From JAJPHF01 sp035293805 (GTDB lineage Bacteria > Chloroflexota > UBA6077 > JAJPHF01), in assembly GCA_035293805.1 (NCBI GenBank), contig DATGMD010000023.1, positions 1-42,917 on the forward strand: 42,917 bases of DNA. Direction: 5' to 3'. Shown one piece after another: positions 17,995-26,147 of the stretch. Position numbers and translations under genes: made by a program. A model generated the notes under the pieces. The model saw nothing but the letters and a program-made list of their open reading frames with translations. It ran no database searches and was not told the DNA's origin. Each line of letters opens with the position of its first letter. Within the stretch, counting starts at the first letter, position 1.

Positions 17995-18039
17995 GTTGCG
18001 TCCTTCCGGGGGGTGCGCCCGCGCGGCGGGCCGCACCAC

Positions 18040-18071
18040 AAAAATGGGGCACGCCGCGCTGGGCATGCCCC
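18040..18071 (-). terminator. Intrinsic terminator-like hairpin in the helicase leader
   Basis: On the minus strand GGGGCATGCC (from 18071 down) can pair with GGCGTGCCCC (ending at 18046), with one T-G wobble and a six-base loop. ATTTTTG follows immediately. Stem plus T run is the classical form of an intrinsic terminator. It lies after the putative promoter and before the helicase start, so it would act as an attenuator. Confidence 0.6.
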
Positions 18072-18102
18072 TACGTCGGTCCTACGATCTTCGGTTGCGG
18101 TT

Positions 18103-18111
18103 ACTATACCA
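18103..18111 (-). promoter_or_regulatory. Extended -10 promoter for the helicase
   Basis: The minus strand reads TGGTATAGT here, an extended -10 element (TGn plus TATAGT). No good -35 is visible, which extended -10 promoters tolerate. Transcription would start near 18096 and give a leader of about 100 bases. Confidence 0.45.
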
Positions 18112-18141
18112 GAAGTGAAGCCTTGTCGGACGGGGACCGCC

Positions 18142-18837
18142 GTGAACGACCGTCGCACACCGCCAGGCACTACGCCCGCCGCCGACCCCTCCCCCGCACG
18201 ACCGCTCCTGCGCGGTTGGTCCCACGCGATCGCCGCGCTGGGGGCCGTCCCCGCTCTAGCTGCCCTGCTCGGGCCGTCGCTCGCCGACCCGCCGCGCGCC
18301 GTCTCGCTGCTCGTGTACGGGCTCAGCATGATCGAGCTACTGGCGGTCAGCGCCAGCTACCACCTGCGCGCCTGGCGCCCCTCCGTGCGCGCGACGCTCC
18401 GCGCGCTCGACCACGCGAGCATCTTCGTGCTCATCGCCGGCACCTACACCCCGATCGCCTTCAACGTGCTGGCCGGCGGGGAGCGTGTAGGGGTGCTCGT
18501 CACGGTCTGGGCCCTGGCGGCAGTCGGCGTGACGTGCAGCGTGCGAACGCACCGGCTGCCGCGCTGGGCACGGACGGGGCTCTACCTCGCAATGGGCTGG
18601 GTGGCGCTCATTCCGGCGCCCAGCCTCGTGCGCGCGCTGCCGGGGCTGGCAGTCGGGGGGCTCGTCGCGGGCGGGCTGTTCTACACAGCCGGCGCGCTCG
18701 TCTACGTGCGCCGCTGGCCCGACCCGCTGCCACGCGTGTTCGGCTTCCACGAGGTGTTCCACCTGCTGGTGATCGCCGGGGCCGCGACGTTCGCCGCCAC
18801 GATCTGGATCTGGATCGTGCCGTTCCCCCGCGCCTGA
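18142..18837 (+). CDS. Hemolysin III family (PAQR-type) membrane protein
   Basis: A 231-residue protein with seven predicted hydrophobic segments. The family signatures are present: a YHLRAWRP motif after the second segment, LDHASIFVLIAGTYTPI in the middle, and FGFHEVFHLLVIAG near the end. The His residues of these motifs form the metal site of the PAQR/YqfA fold. Despite the name most bacterial members are not shown to be haemolysins; roles in membrane-lipid or energy homeostasis are suggested for YqfA. The GTG at 18142 is chosen for length and for the polar N-terminus; an in-frame GTG at 18115 is possible. The gene is divergent from the helicase. Confidence 0.88.
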   Translation: MNDRRTPPGTTPAADPSPARPLLRGWSHAIAALGAVPALAALLGPSLADPPRAVSLLVYGLSMIELLAVSASYHLRAWRPSVRATLRALDHASIFVLIAGTYTPIAFNVLAGGERVGVLVTVWALAAVGVTCSVRTHRLPRWARTGLYLAMGWVALIPAPSLVRALPGLAVGGLVAGGLFYTAGALVYVRRWPDPLPRVFGFHEVFHLLVIAGAATFAATIWIWIVPFPRA

Positions 18838-18852
18838 CCAGGCGGGCGGCGC

Positions 18853-19737
18853 TCAGGCGCCGGCGACCTCGACCGCCACCGGCTGGGCCGTGGCCGGGCC
18901 CGGCCACGGCGCTTGGAGGAAGTCCACCACGGCGGGCGCCGAGGCGAACATCACGCTGATGTGGTTCTCGTCGGGGACGAGCACGAGCCGAGTGGGAACG
19001 CCGGCCTCTTCTAGCGCGGCCGCGAACACCTCGGTGCTGGCCGGCGGGGCCTCGGTATCGCCCAGCCCGTGGACCAGCAGAAAGGCCGGCGCCGACCGCT
19101 CGACGTAATGCATGGGGGCGGCCAGCTTCCAGCGGCTAGAGTCCGCTCCGAACACCGGCTCGAAGAACGGCGCGACGCACAGCGCCGCGTAGCGCTCGTC
19201 CAGGTCGTAGCCGACGCCGCTCACGCCGATCACGCGCCCGATAGCGCTCGGGGGCACCCCCTCGGCGGCCAGGTAGCTGGGCGCGAGCGCCACCAAGGCG
19301 GCCAGGTGCGCGCCCGAGGAGTGCCCCAGCAGGCACAGCCGCTCCGGGTCTGCCCCATACTCTGCCGCATGGCGATAGCACCAACCGATCGCCAGCGCCA
19401 CGTCCTGCACGTGTGTGGGATGCTGCACCGCCGGCGACAGCCGGTAATTCACGTTCATCGCCACGAGCCCCTCGTGGGCGAGGCGGTTCCCGACAGACGC
19501 GTACTGCGCCTTGTCGCCAACACTCCAGCCGCCGCCGTGGACGACCACGACCAGGGGCGCGGGCGCGGCGGTAGCTGGCCGGAAGACGTCCAAACGCTGC
19601 TCAGGATGCGGCCCATACGCCACGTCGAGCATCCGCCGCGTTCCGTCCGCGGCCTGCACCCAAGCTGGCCGCGCGTCGTCGTGACTGGTCGCTCGCCCCG
19701 CACCCGCGAAGCTGGGTCGTTCCGGGGATCGCTCCAT
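18853..19737 (-). CDS. Alpha/beta hydrolase, esterase/kynurenine formamidase-like
   Basis: A 294-residue cytoplasmic hydrolase. The oxyanion-hole motif HGGG (67-70), the nucleophile elbow GHSSG (Ser140), an acidic residue in HGLGDTEAP (Asp227) and DENHIS (His259) form the usual triad. The pattern VVVVHGGGW, then NVNYRLSP and HPTHVQDVALA, is that of the BD-FAE/hormone-sensitive-lipase group, which cleaves short-chain esters or formamides. The ATG at 19737 follows AGGAG at good spacing; the frame continues 49 residues upstream through a dispersed repeat, which is unlikely to be coding. The stop lies 15 bases from that of the convergent hemolysin III gene. Substrate is unknown. Confidence 0.88.
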   Translation of the reverse strand: MERSPERPSFAGAGRATSHDDARPAWVQAADGTRRMLDVAYGPHPEQRLDVFRPATAAPAPLVVVVHGGGWSVGDKAQYASVGNRLAHEGLVAMNVNYRLSPAVQHPTHVQDVALAIGWCYRHAAEYGADPERLCLLGHSSGAHLAALVALAPSYLAAEGVPPSAIGRVIGVSGVGYDLDERYAALCVAPFFEPVFGADSSRWKLAAPMHYVERSAPAFLLVHGLGDTEAPPASTEVFAAALEEAGVPTRLVLVPDENHISVMFASAPAVVDFLQAPWPGPATAQPVAVEVAGA

Positions 19738-20114
19738 GAAGCTCCTCCGCGCGGCGTAGGGGGCGCTCGTGGGCATCGCGCACGTGGGATGCGGGCCGAT
19801 CGCCCGCGACCACGGCGCGGGCCGGCGCTTGCTGCGGTGTTCACGGGTGTTGGGCCAGAAGCATAGGGCGGGGACTCGTCCCACGCCGCCCGGCCACCGT
19901 CGCCGGGATCACTCGTCCCGGCAACCGCTCTGGATGGTCTGCCCTCGAAGATACGTCCCGACGATGGCACGCGACAACCTTTGACTCTGCCAAGGGGTCA
20001 CAAAGCTGTCACGAGACGCGGGGGCTCTTGCCGCCCGCCGCTGGTACGCAGCCGCCGACCTAGGGTCGTGCCAAAGAATAATATTATATAGAGTCAGCCC
20101 CCCGCCGCGCGCTT
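19738..20114. other. Intergenic 377 bases with one dispersed repeat copy
   Basis: No convincing gene is seen. It holds a diverged repeat copy at 19864-19895 and an AT-rich spot at 20076-20091 that reads TATAAT on the minus strand (20083-20088), without a matching -35. Short frames on both strands have no coding character. Confidence 0.45.
19864..19895. repeat. Diverged copy of the short GC-rich repeat found twice near 32.1 kb
   Basis: These 32 bases match 32048-32079 at 28 positions. The ends (TAGGGC and GCCGCCCGGCC) and the CTCGTCCC centre are the same. It lies about 130 bases upstream of the hydrolase start. Confidence 0.65.
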
Positions 20115-21263
20115 CTAGCCCCATACCTTGCGCGCCGTCTCGACCACCAGCTCCAGCTTGCGGCGCTGGTCATCCCAGGTGAGCAGGTTGCCGACCTCGA
20201 TGGAGGCGAAGCCGCACTGCGGGCTGAGCGCCAGCGCCTCCAGCGGCACGTACTTCGCCGCCTCGTCGATGCGCCGCAGCAGCGTGTCCGGCGACTCCAG
20301 CGCGGCCTCCTTCGTGGTGACGAGGCCGAGCACGACCATCTTGCCCTTCGGCACGAAGCGCAGCGGCTCGAACCCGCCCGCGCGATCGGTGTCGTACTCC
20401 AGCAAGAAGCGATCGACCTGTAGCTCGTTGAACACCTGCTCGGCGATCGCCTCGTAGCCACCCCGCGAGTGCCAGGCGCTGCGCGCGTTGCCGCGGCAGA
20501 TGTGCGTCGCCACCGTCACCCGCTGGCGGTCGAGCCCGGCCAGGGTGGCGTTGTCGCCCGCGATGTCCTCGCGCAGCGCCGCGGCCGGGTCGATGCCGAT
20601 CGCCCGCCACTGCGCGTGCCGCTCCTCCCCGATGTAGTCCGGGTAGTGTGGGTTGTCGAGCTGGATGTACGGCACCCCCTCCGAGGCCAGCGCGTCCACC
20701 TCCGCCCGCATGATGGCCACCACATCGCGCATCAGGTCGGCGCGCGTCGGATACGCCCGCGTCGTCAGGCCCGGCTTGAAGCCGCGCGCCACGGTGTACG
20801 AGGCGGCGGGCAGCGTGATCTTGTACGGCCCGCCCGCGTGCTCCTTCAGGAACGCCGACTCGTAGGCCGTCAGGCGCCGGTGCTGGCGCAGCCGCTCGCC
20901 CACCACGCGCCCGCGCTGCCCCGCCGAGCCCGGCGCCGGCGCCGTCGTCGTCCCCGCCGCCGGCTGCCGCGCCGACCCATCCGGCATCCGCCACTCGAAC
21001 GCGATCGGCGGATCGGCCGTCACAAACCCCTCCACCGCGTCGGCAAACTCGCCGGCCCAGCTCGCGCGGCGGTACTCGCCGTCGCTCAGCACGTCCAGCC
21101 CCACCTGGCGCTGGAGGTCGAGCGCCGCCAGCACGGCACGGTCCTCGATGGCGCGCAGCTCGTCGGCCGAGATGCGCCCGGCCGCGCGCGCGGCGTGCGC
21201 CTCCAGCACCTCTGGTGGGCGCAGCAGGCTACCCACGTGGTCAGCGCGGTACGGCGGCGTCAT
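20115..21263 (-). CDS. MetE C-terminal-domain-like methyltransferase (cobalamin-independent methionine synthase family)
   Basis: A 382-residue protein that matches only the C-terminal catalytic barrel of MetE. The N-terminal RADHVGSLLRP, SDGEYRRASW and IQLDNPHY motifs are typical of the stand-alone MetE-like group. Zinc ligands are visible: His and Cys in HICRGN, Glu in LLEYDTDRAG and Cys in SPQCGF. Full-length MetE (about 750 residues) makes methionine from homocysteine and methyl-tetrahydrofolate. Short versions like this may use other methyl donors or cleave C-S or C-O bonds of organic compounds. ATG 21263 is preferred to 21269 because GAGGAG then has proper spacing. The ribosome site belongs to a dispersed repeat. 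It follows the livK-like gene on the same strand by 111 bases. Confidence 0.85.
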   Translation of the reverse strand: MTPPYRADHVGSLLRPPEVLEAHAARAAGRISADELRAIEDRAVLAALDLQRQVGLDVLSDGEYRRASWAGEFADAVEGFVTADPPIAFEWRMPDGSARQPAAGTTTAPAPGSAGQRGRVVGERLRQHRRLTAYESAFLKEHAGGPYKITLPAASYTVARGFKPGLTTRAYPTRADLMRDVVAIMRAEVDALASEGVPYIQLDNPHYPDYIGEERHAQWRAIGIDPAAALREDIAGDNATLAGLDRQRVTVATHICRGNARSAWHSRGGYEAIAEQVFNELQVDRFLLEYDTDRAGGFEPLRFVPKGKMVVLGLVTTKEAALESPDTLLRRIDEAAKYVPLEALALSPQCGFASIEVGNLLTWDDQRRKLELVVETARKVWG

Positions 21264-21269
21264 CAGCAT

Positions 21270-21357
21270 CTCCTCTCCCTCGGGGGTGCAGCCACTCCCC
21301 TGCCGGGGGGCCGTCCCACTCCCCCTTCCCGCATCGGGAGGGGGGCCGGGGGGGTAG
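21270..21357. repeat. Dispersed C-rich repeat with hairpin (CTCCCCCTTCCCGC type)
   Basis: This interval holds two CCCTC/CCCC blocks and an imperfect hairpin (CCCCTTCCCGCATCGGGAGGGG) of the same style as the tandem units at 32.3-32.5 kb and the copy at 41.0 kb. On the minus strand it supplies the GAGGGAGAGGAG before the MetE-like start. Confidence 0.55.
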
Positions 21358-21374
21358 GTCCGTCCCCCAATCCC

Positions 21375-22712
21375 CTATGAAATCTTGCAGTCCCCAATTG
21401 GCGGCAGCTGGTCGGCGGGGAACGTCGCCAGGATGTCTTCCTTCTGGCCGTTGATCTGCAGCAGGTACGTCGTCCAGCGCCCCTGGTGGTCCGTCTTGTT
21501 CATGATCAGCCCGCTCGGCAGGTCGGGGCCGGGCGGCACGTTCAGCGTCTCGAAGGCCGCGATCAGCTTCTCCGTGTCGGCCTTGCCGGTGAAGCTCGCC
21601 GCCCGCATCGCCAGCACGAGCGCCTTCATCGAGCCGTAGGCATTGTAGCCGTTGTTGTTGCCGGGCGTGGCCTTGTCGGGACCGCCCAGCGGGCCGGCGA
21701 TGTCCGCGTCCTTCTGCGCCATCGCCTTCCAGGCCGCCGCGAACGCCGCGTCGTCCGCGTTGCCCGGCAGGCCGTCCGACGGCCGCACGCCGCGGATGAT
21801 CGCGCCGTCCATCGCGTCCGGATACACGCCCGCGAACGACTCCTTGCCCAGCGCCGTAACGATCTTCACCTTCTTGTTGATCCCGAACTGCTGAATGACG
21901 CTCATCACGCGCGCCAGATCGCTGCCCGTCTGGCTGACCTGCAGCACCTGGATGGAGCCATCCGCCGGGATCTTCGACACGTACGGCGTCACGTTCGCCT
22001 CGCCCAGCGGCACGGCGACCTTCACCGCGAAGTCGGTGCCGTTGCGCTGCAGCGCGGCCTCCGCGGTCGCCAGCGCCGACTGGCCGAGCACGTAGTCGGG
22101 GTAGATAATCGCCCAATTCTTCCCGAAGTTCTTCACCTCGTAGGCGACCAGCGGATCGTCGAGCTGACGGCCGGCCGGGAAGACGCGGAAGGAGTAGTGG
22201 TTGCAGAACTGCGTCGAGAACTGCTCGTTGGCGCAGCCATTCAGCGGCACGTAGACCAGGCCCACCTTGGCGGCGAGCCCTTGCAGGCCCAGACACTCCG
22301 GGCTGAAGATGCCGCCCGTCAGCACGTCCACGTCGTCCTGCTGGACGAGCTGCGTGCCGAGCTGCAATGCCTGCGTGGCGTCGCCCTTCGGGTCAGCGTA
22401 GACCACCTGGAGCGGGTGGCCGTTGATGCCACCCGAGGCGTTCGTCTGGTCGACCACCAGGTCCGTCGAGATGCGCAGCAGCGCCCCCTCGATCGCGCCC
22501 ACGCCGGTGACGTCGTCCAGCACCCCGACCTTGATCGGGCTAAGGTTCGGCGCCTGCGCCGTCTGCCCCGCCGACCCCGCCGGCTGCCCCGCGCCGGTGG
22601 GCGCGTTCGCCGGCGCCGCCGGCGCGCAGGCGCCCAGCACCAGGCCCCACGCCACGAGGAACACCGCTGCTATGTACAGATGCGGACGCCGCGACGCTGC
22701 TGCCGACCTCAT
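21375..22712 (-). CDS. livK: Branched-chain amino acid-type ABC transporter substrate-binding lipoprotein
   Basis: A 445-residue lipoprotein. ATG 22712 follows AAGGAGG at seven bases; the signal ends in VLGAC (Cys29). The body is a type I periplasmic binding protein of the LivK/amide family: IKVGVLDDVTG at the N-terminus, DQTNASGGINGHPLQVVYAD, then NWAIIYPDYVLGQSA and the second lobe. The members bind branched-chain amino acids, amides, urea or aromatic acids. livHMGF-type genes lie upstream on the same strand, separated by the orphan gene at 22935, and this gene has its own promoter, so it is probably the receptor of that transporter. The ligand cannot be read from sequence. Confidence 0.88.
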   Translation of the reverse strand: MRSAAASRRPHLYIAAVFLVAWGLVLGACAPAAPANAPTGAGQPAGSAGQTAQAPNLSPIKVGVLDDVTGVGAIEGALLRISTDLVVDQTNASGGINGHPLQVVYADPKGDATQALQLGTQLVQQDDVDVLTGGIFSPECLGLQGLAAKVGLVYVPLNGCANEQFSTQFCNHYSFRVFPAGRQLDDPLVAYEVKNFGKNWAIIYPDYVLGQSALATAEAALQRNGTDFAVKVAVPLGEANVTPYVSKIPADGSIQVLQVSQTGSDLARVMSVIQQFGINKKVKIVTALGKESFAGVYPDAMDGAIIRGVRPSDGLPGNADDAAFAAAWKAMAQKDADIAGPLGGPDKATPGNNNGYNAYGSMKALVLAMRAASFTGKADTEKLIAAFETLNVPPGPDLPSGLIMNKTDHQGRWTTYLLQINGQKEDILATFPADQLPPIGDCKIS

Positions 22713-22804
22713 GCTGCTCCTCCTTCGACGCATCCAACCCGCGATGGACGCCCCACGCGACCAGGTCGTCGTGGCTCCTGCCGAGAGCGGTCATGAATAG
22801 CACG

Positions 22805-22834
22805 AGTCTAGGCCCGGGGGCGGAGCCCTGTCAA
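22805..22834 (-). promoter_or_regulatory. Sigma-70-like promoter of the livK-type gene
   Basis: On the minus strand a perfect TTGACA (22829-22834) is followed after 18 bases by TAGACT (22805-22810). The binding-protein start lies about 90 bases downstream. This gives the receptor its own transcript, apart from livGFHM. Confidence 0.6.
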
Positions 22835-22934
22835 CGAGGCCATGCCGCCCGCGTTGGGGGCATCGCGGGGCACGGCCATGAGGCGTGTTGCGCCAGTTTC
22901 TGTCAGGAGACCCCTTTCGTGTTCCATCCTTGGC

Positions 22935-23405
22935 TCATGTATACGAGTGATTCGCTGGTCCATCTTCAGGCTCCGCCGATATATCGATATAGATAGGGAC
23001 GGCTGTCTGTGGTGCTGGCTGGGCCGAAGGAATGCCAGGCCAGGTCAGAATCACGTAAGTAACTGTAATGCTCCTGCCTACCTGGTATGCTTCATCAAAC
23101 ACGATCCCACTGCGTGGATCTCCAAATGGCGGGATATATTTGCGAACCCAGACACTCTCTTGCCCATCTTCTGCAAGGATGCGGATCTGTGGCCAATCGT
23201 CTGCGGGCGGCGCGCCACGGAATACGGCCGTGATGATCCCTTTGATCGTGTACGTCTGGCCTCGGCCACTTTGAATCTTATGTATCCATGACTCGGAACC
23301 TACCATCTCACCGGTAGCAATCCCAAGAACAGCGGCGGTTTCCCAGGTCGACCTCAAGTATCTAAGCTGATCCGAGTCCTGGAATATGTCATACACGCGT
23401 ACCAT
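22935..23405 (-). CDS. Hypothetical protein, low GC, between livM and livK
   Basis: A 156-residue protein without a recognised domain. The ATG at 23405 has a GGAG seven bases upstream; ATGs at 23447 and 23486 extend the frame but lack ribosome sites. The composition is protein-like: many beta-type stretches (GQTYTIKGIITAVFRG, SITVTYVILTW), an aromatic-rich WVRKYIPPFGDP segment and a polar C-terminus. No signal peptide or membrane segment is clear. GC is about half, against a much higher value in the flanking genes, and the gene splits a transporter locus, so it was probably acquired. It could be an orphan of phage or toxin-locus origin; nothing in sequence decides that. Confidence 0.6.
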   Translation of the reverse strand: MVRVYDIFQDSDQLRYLRSTWETAAVLGIATGEMVGSESWIHKIQSGRGQTYTIKGIITAVFRGAPPADDWPQIRILAEDGQESVWVRKYIPPFGDPRSGIVFDEAYQVGRSITVTYVILTWPGIPSAQPAPQTAVPIYIDISAEPEDGPANHSYT

Positions 23406-23536
23406 TGTAGACTCCGCTATTGGATACGCCGCTTGAGCAATTGACATCGGTTGTCGCGAGTCAGCCCATGTGCCGCTTAGTGGCATGCATCACTCCGCAC
23501 ACCAATGGAAGCACGTCTACGCCGGCCGGAGGGTTG

Positions 23537-24577
23537 TCACACGGCTTCCAGCTTCTCCGCGCCCGTCCCGGCCGGCGTCGCCTCCGCAGCCGCGGCGATC
23601 TCGGCGGCGCCCTCGCGGCGGCCCGGCCCGTAGCGGTCCCACAGGCCCAGCAGCCCGTCGGGCACGAAGTACACCACCAGCAGCAGCACGACGCCCAGGT
23701 AGAGCGGCGTCTGCGTGCTGCCGCGGCTCAGCGTGTCGTTCACGAAGCGCAGCAGCGCCGCCCCCAGGAACGGCCCGAGGATCGTGTTCACGCCGCCGAT
23801 CAGCGCGTACACCAGCCCGTTCGTCGAGTTGCCCAGCCCCAGCAGGTCCTGGTGGACGAACGAGTTCTGCAGGACGTACAGCCAGCCGCCGAGCGCGGCG
23901 ATCAGGCTGGCGTAGAGCGTCAGCGCCACGCGGTAGCCGCCAACGCTGTAGCCCATCGCCGCCGCGCGCACGGGGTTCCGGCCGATCGCCTGCACCGCCT
24001 TGCCCGCCTGCGAGCGGACGAGGAACCAGGAGAGCAGCGCGCAGCTGACGACGACCGCCAGCACGAACCAGTAGAAGCCGTTGCCCCGCAGCGGGTTCAG
24101 CCCGAACGACACGCCCAGGTCGCCCTTCAGCGCCAGGCCGTTGTCGCCGCCCAGCAGGTTGGGGAGCGCCAGCGGCAGCACGGCAAAGGCGAGCGTCGTG
24201 AGGAAGGTCAGCATCAGGTACTCGATGCCCGAGGCGACGAGCGCGTAGAAGGCAAACAGCAGCGCTACCAGGAGACTCGCCGCGAGCGCCCCGGCGAGCA
24301 GCAGGAACGGGTTGGTCACGCCGAGCTGGCTGAGCACCGCCACGGCGTAGGCCGCGACGCCGAAGGTGGCGCCCACGCCGAGGTTGAACAGTCGCCCGTA
24401 GCCGCTGATCAGCCCGACCGACAGCGCCAGCAGCCCGAAGATGAAGTAGCTGGTGAGCGCCCGCGGCAGGTAGCCGCCGACGAGCGGCGGCACGACCGCC
24501 AGCACGACGACGAGCGCCGCCACGCCCAGCGGCAGCCCGTGCCGCCGCGCCCGCCCGAGCGGCCCCGTCGCGCTCAC
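23537..24577 (-). CDS. livM: Branched-chain amino acid-type ABC transporter permease LivM
   Basis: A 346-residue polytopic membrane protein with 8-10 hydrophobic segments and the LivM family landmarks: YFIFGLLALSVGLISGYGRLFNLGVGA near the N-terminus, the long cytoplasmic segment VRSQAGKAVQAIGRNPVRAAAMGYSV (the EAA-type loop that touches the ATPases), and GLGNSTNGLVYALIGGVNTILGPFLGAAL. The GTG at 24577 overlaps the livH stop (GTGA), which fixes the start and shows coupling. It forms the membrane channel with LivH. The C-terminus has a short Ala/Glu-rich tail. It is the last gene of the livGFHM run. Confidence 0.93.
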   Translation of the reverse strand: MSATGPLGRARRHGLPLGVAALVVVLAVVPPLVGGYLPRALTSYFIFGLLALSVGLISGYGRLFNLGVGATFGVAAYAVAVLSQLGVTNPFLLLAGALAASLLVALLFAFYALVASGIEYLMLTFLTTLAFAVLPLALPNLLGGDNGLALKGDLGVSFGLNPLRGNGFYWFVLAVVVSCALLSWFLVRSQAGKAVQAIGRNPVRAAAMGYSVGGYRVALTLYASLIAALGGWLYVLQNSFVHQDLLGLGNSTNGLVYALIGGVNTILGPFLGAALLRFVNDTLSRGSTQTPLYLGVVLLLVVYFVPDGLLGLWDRYGPGRREGAAEIAAAAEATPAGTGAEKLEAV

Positions 24578-25437
24578 AGCCGCACCACCGCGCTCTCGCG
24601 CCGCGAGCGCACCATCAGCAGCACGATCACCAGCCCGAACAGGCCCACCGTCACCACCGAGGGCTTGGCGACGAGCGAGCCGAGCGACTGCACCTCGCCG
24701 ACCAGGATGGCGATCAGCGCCGCGCCGCGCAGGTTGCCCATGCCGCCCGCCACGACGACGATGAAGGCGTACAGGATCACGTCGGCGCCAACGGTCGGGT
24801 AGACCGCCGTGAGCGGCACGAGCAGCCCCCCGGCCAGCGCCGCCAGCCCCGCGCAGACGACGAAGGCGAGTATGAACACGCGCGGCACCGGCACGCCGAG
24901 CGCCGCCGCCATCGGCCGGTTCTGCGCCACGGCGCGCAGCCAGATGCCGTACTTGGTGGTCTTCAGCGCGAACGCCCCGGCGAGCAGCACGCTCATGCCC
25001 ACGACGGCCACCAGCAGGAAGTACAATGGGTAGCTCACCGGCCCGAGGCTCACCGACGCCGCCAGCGGCGGGTCCACCAGCTTCGCGTCGCCGCCGAGCA
25101 CGTTCGTCGCCACCTGCTCGATGATCAGGCTCAGGCCGAGCGTCGCCAGCAGCGTCCACACCTGCGACCGCTGGAGCAGCGGCCAGACGACCAGCGACAG
25201 CAGCAGCCCTCCCAGGATGCCGACCAGCAGCGTGCCCACCACCACGCTGACCGCGTAGTTGTGCGTCACGCGCAGCAGCAGCCACACCGCGTACGCCCCG
25301 AGCATGAAAAAGTCGCCCTGGGCAAAATTGATGATGTGCAGCACGCCGAACAGCAGCGCCAGGCCCGCGGCGACCAGCGCCAGCGACGACCCGACCACCA
25401 GGCCGTTCAGCAGCTGCAGGACGATCTGGCTCTCCAT
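24574..25437 (-). CDS. livH: Branched-chain amino acid-type ABC transporter permease LivH
   Basis: A 287-residue membrane protein of the LivH family. LNGLVVGSSLALVAAGLALL, FGVLHIINFAQGDFFMLGAY and the later LGVPVPRVFILAF and YPTVGADVILYAFIVVVAGGMGN segments are all family signatures. ATG 25437 overlaps the livF stop (ATGA), so it is translated with livF; the frame continues upstream only as an overlap with livF. It pairs with LivM as the transmembrane part of the importer. Confidence 0.94.
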   Translation of the reverse strand: MESQIVLQLLNGLVVGSSLALVAAGLALLFGVLHIINFAQGDFFMLGAYAVWLLLRVTHNYAVSVVVGTLLVGILGGLLLSLVVWPLLQRSQVWTLLATLGLSLIIEQVATNVLGGDAKLVDPPLAASVSLGPVSYPLYFLLVAVVGMSVLLAGAFALKTTKYGIWLRAVAQNRPMAAALGVPVPRVFILAFVVCAGLAALAGGLLVPLTAVYPTVGADVILYAFIVVVAGGMGNLRGAALIAILVGEVQSLGSLVAKPSVVTVGLFGLVIVLLMVRSRRESAVVRL

Positions 25438-26147
25438 CAAGCGCTCACCGCCCCCAGGTAGCGCGCCGCCAGCTCGTCCGGCCCCGCGAACTCGCCGGGC
25501 CGGAACATCCCCGTCAGCACGCCGCGGTCCATCGCGTACAGCCGGCTGCACGTGTCCATGATGAGGTCGAACGAGGCGTCCACCACCAGCACCGCGACGC
25601 CCAGCTCGGCCGCCTTCGCGAGCGCGGCGCCGATCAGCGCGACGTTCGCCGGCATCAGCCCCTCGGTCGGCTCGTCCACCAGCAGCAGCTTGGGGCGCAG
25701 CGCCAGGCCGCGCGCCAGCGACAGCATCTTCTGCTGGCCGCCGCTCAGCGTGCCCGCGAGCTGCAGCCGCCGCTCGGCCAGGATGGGGAACAGCTCGTAG
25801 GCGGCGGCCAGGCAGCCCCGCACGTCCCGCGGCCGGTGGATCAGCGCGCCGATCCGCAGGTTCTCCTCGACGGTCATCTGCGGGAAGACGGCGCGCTCCT
25901 CGGGCACGTACCCCAGCCCGCGCGCCGCCCGCGCGTGCGACGGCAAGCCCGTTAGCTCCGCGCCGTCGAAGACGATCTCCCCCCGCGTGCGCGCCTCCAG
26001 CCCCATGATGGCCTTCAGCGTCGTCGTCTTGCCGACGCCGTTGCGGCCCATCAGCCCGACCGCCTCGCCCTGGCCCACCGACAGGCTGATCCCCTGCACG
26101 ACGTGGCTGGCGCCGTAGTAGGCGTGCAGGTCGCGCAGCTCAAGCAT
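25437..26147 (-). CDS. livF: Branched-chain amino acid-type ABC transporter ATPase LivF
   Basis: A 236-residue ABC ATPase. Walker A is GRNGVGKT, the signature LSGGQQKM and Walker B LLLVDEP; the LivF-type QGISLSVGQGEAVGLMGRNG and GLGYVPEERAVFP segments separate it from LivG. The switch region reads VVDASFDLIM where most LivF have VEQN, a divergence that may affect its ATPase activity. It starts inside the end of livG (8-base overlap) and ends on the livH start. Confidence 0.93.
   Translation of the reverse strand: MLELRDLHAYYGASHVVQGISLSVGQGEAVGLMGRNGVGKTTTLKAIMGLEARTRGEIVFDGAELTGLPSHARAARGLGYVPEERAVFPQMTVEENLRIGALIHRPRDVRGCLAAAYELFPILAERRLQLAGTLSGGQQKMLSLARGLALRPKLLLVDEPTEGLMPANVALIGAALAKAAELGVAVLVVDASFDLIMDTCSRLYAMDRGVLTGMFRPGEFAGPDELAARYLGAVSA

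Noticed and set aside
16285..18141. Long N-terminal extension of the hemolysin III frame (start at 16285)
   Set aside because: It is antisense to the DEAD-box helicase and has no domain; only the part from about 18142 matches a family.
20076..20091. TATAAT on the minus strand as promoter of the hydrolase
   Set aside because: No -35 at a suitable distance, and about 340 bases separate it from the start; left as an AT-rich spot.
23420..24802. 460-codon plus-strand frame over livM
   Set aside because: Gln/Arg/His-rich reverse complement of hydrophobic membrane codons; livM on the minus strand has clear family motifs.
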